Shown: positions 1-9,320, numbered from the stretch's first letter. The stretch: DNA of 64,000 nucleotides from Bimastos eiseni (GCA_959347315.1 OY365810.1:21667835-21731834), one strand, 5' to 3'. Numbers and translations: made by a program. The notes: a model not told the origin generated them from the letters alone.

Positions 1-1697
1 TGCTTATCCACCGCCGTTACGCATGGTTTCTCGCGCCGGACAGTCAGTCGGTCACTGAAAGAACTTCAGCAGATGATGCAGGACATTGACGGAGCCACAA
101 GCCACAAGATCAGCGATGACAAGTGTTACAATGTTCAATGGTATCGACCTTCAGGGATTTGAGCGTCAATTTGTCAGTCTACTAATTCATGCCTTACATC
201 GAATACCCGTGTCGATGAGTGCATCCTTTGAGTGCACTATCGTGCACCATGGAAGTCAACCCCTACACAAACCCACACCTACGTACCCACATAATTTTAT
301 AGATGGAAGGACTGTGACGCGGTGGTGTTGCAGATATGTTAGGTAGATACTTCGGTAGGTAGGCATGAAAATGCAAATCCTACAAGTCGACGCGACACAC
401 GATGTGATAGGTAGCCAATGAAATTTTTCTATATTAGTTTTATGACACATTCAGACTAAAGTCAATCATTTGGTGACCTATATGATGTACATTTAATGAC
501 ACATGGAGCAAATTGGCTAATGATGGACCGAGTTATGATGGCTTCACCCATTCTAGCATTTATTCGTAAACTTAGCATAACACGATGTTTCAAACACGTG
601 CGTATATTATATGTAGCGAAACCCTGGAGGCCAAAATCAATGCCACACGAGCGATGACGAATTGTCTGTTGTTCATATGTGACAACTTGTTAGTTACACA
701 GTGCGCAGCTTTGATCCTGATTCCGAAGCGCGTCAGGCTAAAAAAGACTGATAAATTTGTCAGAGTCTTATTGCTACCCATTTGGTCTGCTTGCAGCTAC
801 TGTTAGTGCATTGAAGCTATGGGTTGGTATATTTGTCAAGAGTGTAGGCCTAAGCTATTTCGCTCTTTGAAGTTAACACGCTCGCCGAAAAAGAAACTTG
901 AACGAGTTTAAATCAAATGGCCGTTGTTGTACTTAACTAAATTCAAGGCTACCGGTCAGATGTGAAAGAAAGTCATACATTATGTCGATTTTTTTGCGAC
1001 ACCGTTCCATATCGACGATGATTTGCTGTCGCCCTCCTTCTTTCTCCAGGCTTGGGACTGGCACTGTCAAAGTCCAAACAGTGGCAGGGTTACATCATGC
1101 ATTAGAGCATAATAGAGGAGCGGACAAAGTCACTGCGACGACTTCCGGCGAACTTGAAAATCAATAGGGCCTCGAACCATTGAATCACCTGATTTATTTA
1201 TATAGCATTAACTCAAGAAGTAGCGAGGTCTTTGGTTTCTTAATAATTCTATGATCATAAAATACCACGAATAGTTTAATAACAAAACAGCTGTGTCAGT
1301 TGAAAAATGCGAAATAGGCCTTAAATGAATTAATCAACGACAGCGTTCGTGCCCCAATCCATATTCCGAGTTACACAAAAGAGATCTGCTAAAAGCTTTA
1401 ATTAGCCTTTTCCTGATATGTAGGCCCATACGGTTCCCGCTAAATTCAAAACTTACAACCAAACGGTAGGCATGCTTTTAAATGCTCACGAACGTTAACC
1501 AATTACAAACAAAATCAAAACCTGACAACTGCAAATCCGTGTTCATGATGTTATTGACTGGCTAAAAATGCGCTACATAAAAATCCAGATATACAAATCT
1601 GATTTCTATGCATAATACATAGGCCTGTATACATAGATAGGCCTACAACTCAGCAAGGTAACATCGTAGAAATATTACGTAAACGTGGGTCAGAACC

Positions 1698-1725
1698 CTC
1701 AGGTCAATCGCAGCATGACCTCAGG
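1698..1725. repeat. Inverted repeat with AGGTCA / TGACCT arms
   Basis: AGGTCA at 1701-1706 and TGACCT at 1716-1721 are spaced by 9 nt. Outer bases extend the stem to 9 matches in 10. The arms equal the nuclear-receptor half-site consensus, but the 9-nt spacing is not one of the common arrangements. Present in every unit. Confidence 0.45.
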
Positions 1726-1804
1726 AATATTTTGTGTTTTGCCACAATATAAATCCATGTCGACAGAGAAAGAAGAATTCTTTTATTAATTAAATCTTAA
1801 ATGT

Positions 1805-1900
1805 CTGGATGGATACAGTTTTTGGATAGATGGACAGTTGAATGGATGCATTGATTTATCGGTCGTGGTCGATGGATAGGCAAATCGATGGATGGACAGT
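1805..1900. repeat. Degenerate GGAT/TGGA tetranucleotide-rich stretch
   Basis: Recurrent GGATGGATA, GGATAGATGGA, GAATGGATG, GATGGATAGG and GATGGATGGACAG words make a decayed tetranucleotide repeat. GATGGACAGTTG occurs once near 1829 and once near 1891 as a longer internal repeat. It is found once in every unit. Confidence 0.6.
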
Positions 1901-1956
1901 TGGAAAACATGCAGACAGACAAGCAAACGGATAAAACAATAGATGTTCATGTCCAT

Positions 1957-3381
1957 TGTTGAAGAATCCTTACATTTTTTTATTTTCTAACTGACTAGGT
2001 AGAGCACCCAATGCAGAATGCTCCTTTTTCGAGATTTGGGTTTGGCACCACCGTGAAGGGAGACAGCGGTGTTAAGATAATAACCATATCCATGACCAAT
2101 CACTTTTATTAAATCAAATTAATAGACAAACGATTACAGTTAAGTTTCATGGAATGTTTTCTGATAACAACAGTGATGAAATTAAAACAGTAAGATTGCT
2201 AATTGGAGTCTTCTAGCACGATAAGAAAATATTATATTTGTGTATGGTTTCCTAAAATTAAACCTCTTTGACAGGCATTGACTCTTGTTCTATGTTAGCC
2301 GGTATACGGTTTGTCAGCCTTCCCATTTTACGAAGAAATATATATGATCGTTGTTTTGTTAACACATAATTGTTTCATATAATTATTATACTATTGCCAC
2401 ATAGGAGAAATGTTAAGAGTTAAAGAAATTTTAAGGCATTATTAATCATTTCAATATGCTGTTAATACTGATCATGATCATAATAATAGAAATATTTAGA
2501 ATGACAACAATAAAATTAGGATTATCACTGTTAATGACAAGAATGGAAAAATACATTAAATACAGCAATCTATATTGAAATAATAACTACTAGAAGTCGT
2601 ATTAATTTACAACCTATGTGTACTGCTATCCATATTATTATTATTATTATTTGTATGGGGCGTATCATTATAATTATTGTAACATTACAAATCCTATAAA
2701 AATTGCATAATAGGACTACATACTTCCTCGATGATCAATTACATAGACTATAACCTTGCTATTGTTAATTATTAATTATTGCCTATCAACAGCATAGTAA
2801 CGTAAGTTCCCTTTTTTTTGCAGTTGCCTTTTGGATATGCATTTTAATCGTAATATAATTTACCTAGATGAAGCGACAACACGATTTGTAATAAATTTTT
2901 ATTTTCCAATCTTATGGGAACAACATATAATTAACATAATCGTTACATTATAACGCGTGGTTTTCAATTGTGTTCAGAACAGCAACATTACAGTTAATGT
3001 TATTACTGTGTTTGAAGCCGATGGAAAAATATAAGTGAAAGGAAAAAATGTCATTAAGAAACGCATCAACACTTTAGCACTTGCAAAAACCGTTACGAAG
3101 ACTAACATTTCACAAAAAGTTATGTATTGTACACTTATCAAAAATACGCGCTGAGTTGCATGCACAAAATAATAACCAGATTCTTAAATTTACTTTTATA
3201 TGTAGGACAATGATTTCAATAAATTGCAGATTATCCGTTCAAAGCACCAACAGTTGCGCAATACTTTGAGTAATATTTTTCGCCATACAAATGTGAAAAT
3301 TTAAACATGCTTTAAAAATTAAATAAGATATCACAGAACCGATTCAATCGATCTCATCACAAATTCGAAATGCTTAGAAAG
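1957..3381. other. AT-rich 3' flank of homeobox gene copy 1
   Basis: Single-copy version of the segment that is amplified in units 5 and 10 (the 1957-3338 portion) and in units 7, 8 and 9 (2425-3188). It is AT-rich, with an (ATT)n run near 2634-2652, a 12-bp palindrome at 2469-2480 and the candidate polyadenylation signal at 2898-2903. No protein gene is seen. Part of it may be the gene's 3' untranslated region. Confidence 0.6.
2898..2903 (-). terminator. Candidate polyadenylation signal AATAAA of the homeobox gene
   Basis: This is the first canonical AATAAA on the minus strand after the stop codon, 479-484 bp downstream, followed about 18-25 nt later by the GT-rich GTGTTGTC. Equivalent sites are at 7809-7814, 12731-12736 and 17653-17658. 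Because it lies inside the ~0.775-kb segment, the expanded units (5, 7, 8, 9, 10) carry several copies in series downstream of the gene. The call rests on motif and position only. Confidence 0.4.
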
Positions 3382-4182
3382 CTAAGAACGCAATAACTTC
3401 CTCTCCTTCCGCCGCCTGTCCACGAACCATTTCCAAACTTGTTTCGATGTGAGACCCAATTCTTGAGCTAAATGGTCACAGCAGATGCGATCTGGGAACG
3501 TATTGCCGTGAGAGAAAGCTCCTTCCAATACTTCAATTGCCTTCTTCGTCTTGCGTGGTCGTCTGTTCGTCTGAATGGGTTGGGAATCTTCTAACTTTGG
3601 GTTCGTTGTTGTTAATGGTACATCGGAGGCTTGCTTAGAGTGAGCTCCGTTGAACTCAGAAGACAGCGAATCCGGTACATAAAGCACACGAGCACAATCA
3701 GGTAAAATCGATCCATGACAATCAGCATACACAGAATTGCTGTCATAAGAAGTGTTTGAAGTGTAGTTTAGGTAGTTGGTAGGATAGTGAAGTTGAGTAT
3801 TGTTGGAAATGTCAGCTTTGTAAGACAAGTAACTAGGATGGTCAGAAGGTTTATATAGAATGTGAGAAGAGTAGAGCTCAGAAGATCTAGATATCTTACT
3901 CACATTACCAAGATATTGATGTTCGTAGCTACATGAAGGAAGATGTGTAAGGTTATGCGAACCGTGTAAAGGCAGACCATATGAGTTTGAGATTTCAGAA
4001 GACCCAGATTCACGAGTGAAGCAACAAGATGAGAGGTTAGCCGATCTGTAGACCGTCTTGTAATCAGAAGAAGAGAGTAGGTTTGAGTTAGAAGTCAGAG
4101 TATAGGCGTTTAGTCTGTGCAGTTGAGATTCACCCAAAGAGGCAGAAAGTGACAAGTTAGAGCTACACTGAAGGTGAAACAT
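3382..4182 (-). CDS. Divergent paired-like homeodomain protein, copy 1 (reference copy)
   Basis: This is a 266-residue protein, probably a nuclear sequence-specific transcription factor. Residues 1-200 are low complexity: I count 43 Ser and 16 Tyr, with much Asn and His and no recognisable domain. The C-terminus (about 204-266) is a homeodomain. R208 fits position 5, L219 position 16, F223 position 20, FPD at 229-231 the YPD of paired-class domains, L244 position 40, and W252-F253 positions 48-49. Positions 50 and 51 are V254 and D255, not the usual Gln/Ser/Lys and near-invariant Asn, and one extra residue seems to sit between helices 1 and 2. Basic clusters at 207-214 and 256-262 could serve nuclear import. 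The ATG is the only Met codon in the frame. An in-frame TAA lies 16 codons upstream in the spliced leader and a TAG lies just upstream in the unspliced form, so the start is well fixed. I saw no eh1 repressor motif and no paired box. The homeodomain call is firm; the orthologue is unknown. Confidence 0.87.
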   Translation of the reverse strand: MFHLQCSSNLSLSASLGESQLHRLNAYTLTSNSNLLSSSDYKTVYRSANLSSCCFTRESGSSEISNSYGLPLHGSHNLTHLPSCSYEHQYLGNVSKISRSSELYSSHILYKPSDHPSYLSYKADISNNTQLHYPTNYLNYTSNTSYDSNSVYADCHGSILPDCARVLYVPDSLSSEFNGAHSKQASDVPLTTTNPKLEDSQPIQTNRRPRKTKKAIEVLEGAFSHGNTFPDRICCDHLAQELGLTSKQVWKWFVDRRRKERKLLRS

Positions 4183-4191
4183 TGTGTAATT

Positions 4192-4241
4192 CTAAAAGAA
4201 GACAAAAATTATTTATCGAATCAGACAAAACCAATTCTTAC
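4192..4241 (-). other. 50-nt intron in the 5' leader of the homeobox gene
   Basis: On the minus strand ACG|GTAAGA (donor, 4241) is followed 50 nt later by TTGTCTTCTTTTAG (acceptor, 4192) with a pyrimidine tract, and CTGAT fits a branch point. The acceptor lies 9 nt before the ATG. The same arrangement occurs at 9103-9152, 14025-14074, 18947-18996, 28020-28069, 32931-32980, 39393-39442, 45096-45145, 51574-51623 and 59273-59322. The sites look strong, but splicing is inferred. The coding frame does not depend on it. Confidence 0.6.
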
Positions 4242-4409
4242 CGTGAGATTGCGCGATCGTAGATTGAGTTTACTGCAATGTTAGACGCTCTTGGTGAGTG
4301 ACGGCTGACAGATGACGCTATTAGTTCTTATCTGAACTTGCAATAATCACCGGCTGCCTAGAAACAACGATAAATCTAACTTGTCTGTTCTAACGAAAAT
4401 GGTATAATG

Positions 4410-4739
4410 TAAGCGTTCATTCCCCGTTGTATCTTTATATAAGGACGCACGGAGTCATTCAGACGTTTGGAGTCACTCAGCGATCAGAGAGATGAAAGAA
4501 AGGTAATCACTTTGATTGAATTTTCTTAAGCCGCGATCGAGTAAACGAACTTTGATTTATAAGCGGGACTTTGTTAATCTCTTTTTGGCTGCCGCTTTCG
4601 CGTGGATATGTTTGCTCAGGAACAATCATCGAAGAAATGTAGCGTTACACTAAAGGCTGTCGGTGTAGTATCTTATCTTCAAAGAACTTCGCATCTTTTC
4701 TTTTGAGGTTCCAGTAGGTGAGCATCTTCGTTCTTTGAA
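4410..4739 (-). promoter_or_regulatory. Homeobox gene promoter with TATA box and four TCF/LEF-type words, unit 1
   Basis: Minus-strand TATATAAAG begins at 4441, so transcription would start near 4410. That predicts a leader of about 178 nt after splicing, with no upstream ATG. Farther upstream are four CTTTGA(A/T) words, the TCF/LEF consensus: 4510-4517 (CTTTGATT), 4550-4557 (CTTTGATT), 4678-4684 (reverse orientation) and 4733-4739. The TATA element also reads TATATAAGG on the plus strand, with TCATTCAG 14 bp beyond it, so it could fire both ways. The TATA position suits the minus-strand gene best. Start site and factor binding are inferred. Confidence 0.6.
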
Positions 4740-4857
4740 GGCAACACGCGCTAAACAATTGACTTCAAACAACATTTTGCCGACGCCCTTTTATGTAGGC
4801 CTATTTGTTGATCTCTCATTGTCTTTCTGAAGAACCGGACGAAGCTTATGGACTCTT

Positions 4858-4865
4858 ATGCAAAT
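4858..4865 (+). promoter_or_regulatory. Octamer word ATGCAAAT upstream of the homeobox gene
   Basis: Exact POU/octamer consensus about 450 bp upstream of the predicted start of gene copy 1. A second exact copy lies at 5293-5300 (equivalent to 371-378 in the first unit). Binding is not shown. Confidence 0.35.
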
Positions 4866-4886
4866 AATGTAGACGGAAGCGGTGAA

Positions 4887-4941
4887 TAACGGCGGTGCAT
4901 GAAACCAAGATCGTGTCGACATTGCTTATCCACCGCCGTTA
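4887..4941. repeat. 11-bp perfect inverted repeat with 33-nt spacer
   Basis: TAACGGCGGTG at 4887-4897 and CACCGCCGTTA at 4931-4941 are exact reverse complements in a locally GC-rich stretch. The element recurs at each unit junction. It could form a hairpin or be a dyad binding site; no function is known. Confidence 0.6.
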
Positions 4942-7900
4942 CGCATGGTTTCTCGCGCCGGACAGTCAGTCGGTCACTGAAAGAACTTCAGCAGATGATG
5001 CAGGACATTGACGGAGCCACAAGCCACAAGATCAGCGATGACAAGTGTTACAATGTTCAATGGTATCGACCTTCAGGGATTTGAGCGTCAATTTGTCAGT
5101 CTACTAATTCATGCCTTACATCGAATACCCGTGTCGATGAGTGCATCCTTTGAGTGCACTATCGTGCACCATGGAAGTCAACCCCTACACAAACCCACAC
5201 CTACGTACCCACATAATTTTATAGATGGAAGGACTGTGACGCGGTGGTGTTGCAGATATGTTAGGTAGATACTTCGGTAGGTAGGCATGAAAATGCAAAT
5301 CCTACAAGTCGACGCGACACACGATGTGATAGGTAGCCAATGAAATTTTTCTATATTAGTTTTATGACACATTCAGACTAAAGTCAATCATTTGGTGACC
5401 TATATGATGTACATTTAATGACACATGGAGCAAATTGGCTAATGATGGACCGAGTTATGATGGCTTCACCCATTCTAGCATTTATTCGTAAACTTAGCAT
5501 AACACGATGTTTCAAACACGTGCGTATATTATATGTAGCGAAACCCTGGAGGCCAAAATCAATGCCACACGAGCGATGACGAATTGTCTGTTGTTCATAT
5601 GTGACAACTTGTTAGTTACACAGTGCGCAGCTTTGATCCTGATTCCGAAGCGCGTCAGGCTAAAAAAGACTGATAAATTTGTCAGAGTCTTATTGCTACC
5701 CATTTGGTCTGCTTGCAGCTACTGTTAGTGCATTGAAGCTATGGGTTGGTATATTTGTCAAGAGTGTAGGCCTAAGCTATTTCGCTCTTTGAAGTTAACA
5801 CGCTCGCCGAAAAAGAAACTTGAACGAGTTTAAATCAAATGGCCGTTGTTGTACTTAACTAAATTCAAGGCTACCGGTCAGATGTGAAAGAAAGTCATAC
5901 ATTATGTCGATTTTTTTGCGACACCGTTCCATATCGACGATGATTTGCTGTCGCCCTCCTTCTTTCTCCAGGCTTGGGACTGGCACTGTCAAAGTCCAAA
6001 CAGTGGCAGGGTTACATCATGCATTAGAGCATAATAGAGGAGCGGACAAAGTCACTGCGACGACTTCCGGCGAACTTGAAAATCAATAGGGCCTCGAACC
6101 TGATTTATTTATATAGCATTAACTCAAGAAGTATCGAAGTCTTTGGTTTCTTAATAATTCTATGATCATAAAATACCACGAATAGTTTAATAACAAAACA
6201 GCTGTGTCAGTTGAAAAATGCGAAATAGGCCTTAAATGAATTAATCAACGACAGCGTTCGTGCCCCAATCCATATTCCGAGTTACACAAAAGAGATCTGC
6301 TAAAAGCTTTAATTAGCCTTTTCCTGATATGTAGGCCCATACGGTTCCCGCTAAATTCAAAACTTACAACCAAACGGTAGGCATGCTTTTAAATGCTCAC
6401 GAACGTTAACCAATTACAAACAAAATCAAAACCTGACAACTGCAAATCCGTGTTCATGATGTTATTGACTGGCTAAAAATGCGCTACATAAAAATCCAGA
6501 TATACAAATCTGATTTCTATGCATAATACATAGGCCTGTATACATAGATAGGCCTACAACTCAGCAAGGTAACATCGTAGAAATATTACGTAAACGTGGG
6601 TCAGAACCCTCAGGTCAATCGCAGCATGACCTCAGGAATATTTTGTGTTTTGCCACAATATAAATCCATGTCGACAGAGAAAGAAGAATTCTTTTATTAA
6701 TTAAATCTTAAATGTCTGGATGGATACAGTTTTTGGATAGATGGACAGTTGAATGGATGCATTGATTTATCGGTCGTGGTCGATGGATAGGCAAATCGAT
6801 GGATGGACAGTTGGAAAACATGCAGACAGACAAGCAAACGGATAAAACAATAGATGTTCATGTCCATTGTTGAAGAATCCTTACATTTTTTTATTTTCTA
6901 ACTGACTAGGTAGAGCACCCAATGCAGAATGCTCCTTTTTCGAGATTTGGGTTTGGCACCACCGTGAAGGGAGACAGCGGTGTTAAGATAATAACCATAT
7001 CCATGACCAATCACTTTTATTAAATCAAATTAATAGACAAACGATTACAGTTAAGTTTCATGGAATGTTTTCTGATAACAACAGTGATGAAATTAAAACA
7101 GTAAGATTGCTAATTGGAGTCTTCTAGCACGATAAGAAAATATTATATTTGTGTATGGTTTCCTAAAATTAAACCTCTTTGACAGGCATTGACTCTTGTT
7201 CTATGTTAGCCGGTATACGGTTTGTCAGCCTTCCCATTTTACGAAGAAATATATATGATCGTTGTTTTGTTAACACATAATTGTTTCATATAATTATTAT
7301 ACTATTGCCACATAGGAGAAATGTTAAGAGTTAAAGAAATTTTAAGGCATTATTAATCATTTCAATATGCTGTTAATACTGATCATGATCATAATAATAG
7401 AAATATTTAGAATGACAACAATAAAATTAGGATTATCACTGTTAATGACAAGAATGGAAAAATACATTAAATACAGCAATCTATATTGAAATAATAACTA
7501 CTAGAAGTCGTATTAATTTACAACCTATGTGTACTGCTATCCATATTATTATTATTATTATTTGTATGGGGCGTATCATTATAATTATTGTAACATTACA
7601 AATCCTATAAAAATTGCATAATAGGACTACATACTTCCTCGATGATCAATTACATAGACTATAACCTTGCTATTGTTAATTATTAATTATTGCCTATCAA
7701 CAGCATAGTAACGTAAGTTCTTTTTTTTTTGCAGTTGCCTTTTGGATATGCATTTTAATCGTAATATAATTTACCTAGATGAAGCGACAACACGATTTGT
7801 AATAAATTTTTATTTTCCAATCTTATGGGAACAACATATAATTAACATAATCGTTACATTATAACGCGTGGTTTTCAATTGTGTTCAGAACAGCAACATT

Positions 7901-8292
7901 ACAGTTAATGTTATTACTGTGTTTGAAGCCGATGGAAAAATATAAGTGAAAGGAAAAAATGTCATTAAGAAACGCATCAACACTTTAGCACTTGCAAAAA
8001 CCGTTACGAAGACTAACATTTCACAAAAAGTTATGTATTGTACACTTATCAAAAATACGCGCTGAGTTGCATGCACAAAATAATAACCAGATTCTTAAAT
8101 TTACTTTTATATGTAGGACAATGATTTCAATAAATTGCAGATTATCCGTTCAAAGCACCAACAGTTGCGCAATACTTTGAGTAATATTTTTCGCCATACA
8201 AATGTGAAAATTTAAACATGCTTTAAAAATTAAATAAGATATCACAGAACCGATTCAATCGATCTCATCACAAATTCGAAATGCTTAGAAAG

Positions 8293-9093
8293 CTAAGAAC
8301 GCAATAACTTCCTCTCCTTCCGCCGCCTGTCCACGAACCATTTCCAAACTTGTTTCGATGTGAGACCCAATTCTTGAGCTAAATGGTCACAGCAGATGCG
8401 ATCTGGGAACGTATTGCCGTGAGAGAAAGCTCCTTCCAATACTTCAATTGCCTTCTTCGTCTTGCGTGGTCGTCTGTTCGTCTGAATGGGTTGGGAATCT
8501 TCTAACTTTGGGTTCGTTGTTGTTAATGGTACATCGGAGGCTTGCTTAGAGTGAGCTCCGTTGAACTCAGAAGACAGCGAATCCGGTACATAAAGCACAC
8601 GAGCACAATCAGGTAAAATCGATCCATGACAATCAGCATACACAGAATTGCTGTCATAAGAAGTGTTTGAAGTGTAGTTTAGGTAGTTGGTAGGATAGTG
8701 AAGTTGAGTATTGTTGGAAATGTCAGCTTTGTAAGACAAGTAACTAGGATGGTCAGAAGGTTTATATAGAATGTGAGAAGAGTAGAGCTCAGAAGATCTA
8801 GATATCTTACTCACATTACCAAGATATTGATGTTCGTAGCTACATGAAGGAAGATGTGTAAGGTTATGCGAACCGTGTAAAGGCAGACCATATGAGTTTG
8901 AGATTTCAGAAGACCCAGATTCACGAGTGAAGCAACAAGATGAGAGGTTAGCCGATCTGTAGACCGTCTTGTAATCAGAAGAAGAGAGTAGGTTTGAGTT
9001 AGAAGTCAGAGTATAGGCGTTTAGTCTGTGCAGTTGAGATTCACCCAAAGAGGCAGAAAGTGACAAGTTAGAGCTACACTGAAGGTGAAACAT
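8293..9093 (-). CDS. Divergent homeodomain protein, copy 2
   Basis: The 266-residue product is identical to copy 1 (gene at 3382-4182), including V254 and D255 at homeodomain positions 50 and 51. It has the same leader intron (9103-9152), TATA element (9345-9352) and candidate polyadenylation signal (7809-7814). The unit around it carries the 11-bp spacer deletion. It appears intact. Confidence 0.87.
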   Translation of the reverse strand: MFHLQCSSNLSLSASLGESQLHRLNAYTLTSNSNLLSSSDYKTVYRSANLSSCCFTRESGSSEISNSYGLPLHGSHNLTHLPSCSYEHQYLGNVSKISRSSELYSSHILYKPSDHPSYLSYKADISNNTQLHYPTNYLNYTSNTSYDSNSVYADCHGSILPDCARVLYVPDSLSSEFNGAHSKQASDVPLTTTNPKLEDSQPIQTNRRPRKTKKAIEVLEGAFSHGNTFPDRICCDHLAQELGLTSKQVWKWFVDRRRKERKLLRS

Positions 9094-9320
9094 TGTGTAA
9101 TTCTAAAAGAAGACAAAAATTATTTATCGAATCAGACAAAACCAATTCTTACCGTGAGATTGCGCGATCGTAGATTGAGTTTACTGCAATGTTAGACGCT
9201 CTTGGTGAGTGACGGCTGACAGATGACGCTATTAGTTCTTATCTGAACTTGCAATAATCACCGGCTGCCTAGAAACAACGATAAATCTAACTTGTCTGTT
9301 CTAACGAAAATGGTATAATG

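Larger units (their letters stand above)
1..1956. other. Noncoding spacer of unit 1, upstream of the next gene copy to the left
   Basis: No convincing gene is seen. It holds short ORFs of 60-90 codons without recognisable domains, an octamer word at 371-378, a second CTTTGAA word at 865-871, the ACC-flanked 11-bp indel site near 1177, paired AGGCCT words near 1621-1644, an inverted AGGTCA repeat at 1701-1721 and a GGAT/TGGA-rich stretch at 1805-1900. Equivalent spacers start each unit. Confidence 0.6.
1..4922. repeat. Tandem array unit 1 (4,922 bp)
   Basis: The unit contains, left to right, a noncoding spacer (1-1956), the ~1.38-kb 3'-flank segment as a single copy (1957-3338), the homeobox gene on the minus strand (3382-4182), its promoter (to 4739) and the start of the upstream spacer. 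Position 1 recurs at 4923 with near-perfect identity. The unit boundary is arbitrary. It carries the undeleted form of the 11-bp spacer indel. Confidence 0.97.

Noticed and set aside
585..806. Plus-strand 73-codon ORF repeated in every unit, with a 63-codon ORF on the opposite strand
   Set aside because: Two overlapping frames on opposite strands, with no domain, promoter or splice context. Conservation is uninformative in a homogenised array.
2974..3165. Minus-strand 63-codon hydrophobic ORF in the 3' flank
   Set aside because: It lies downstream of the homeobox gene in AT-rich DNA, and its apparent hydrophobicity follows from T-rich codons. It may fall in or after the 3' untranslated region.
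3382..4182. Naming the gene pmar1, micro1, hbox12 or phb
   Set aside because: The array layout and TCF sites are suggestive, but the homeodomain is too divergent (Val50, Asp51, C-terminal location), no eh1 motif is seen, and no search could be run.
4461..4502. Spliced-leader RNA gene (short exon followed by GT)
   Set aside because: There is no Sm-site context that I could recognise, the TATA-type pol II promoter is unlike SL genes, and trans-splicing is not expected in the likely host group.
4899..5084. Plus-strand 61-codon ORF starting at ATG near the hairpin, and the overlapping 86-codon frame at 5008-5268
   Set aside because: No domain is recognised. The start is lost in unit 5 (ATG becomes ATGTAACC, with an immediate stop), and the frame is broken by a 7-bp duplication in units 8-11 and by a 1-bp change in unit 5. 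Persistence elsewhere reflects near-identity of the copies.
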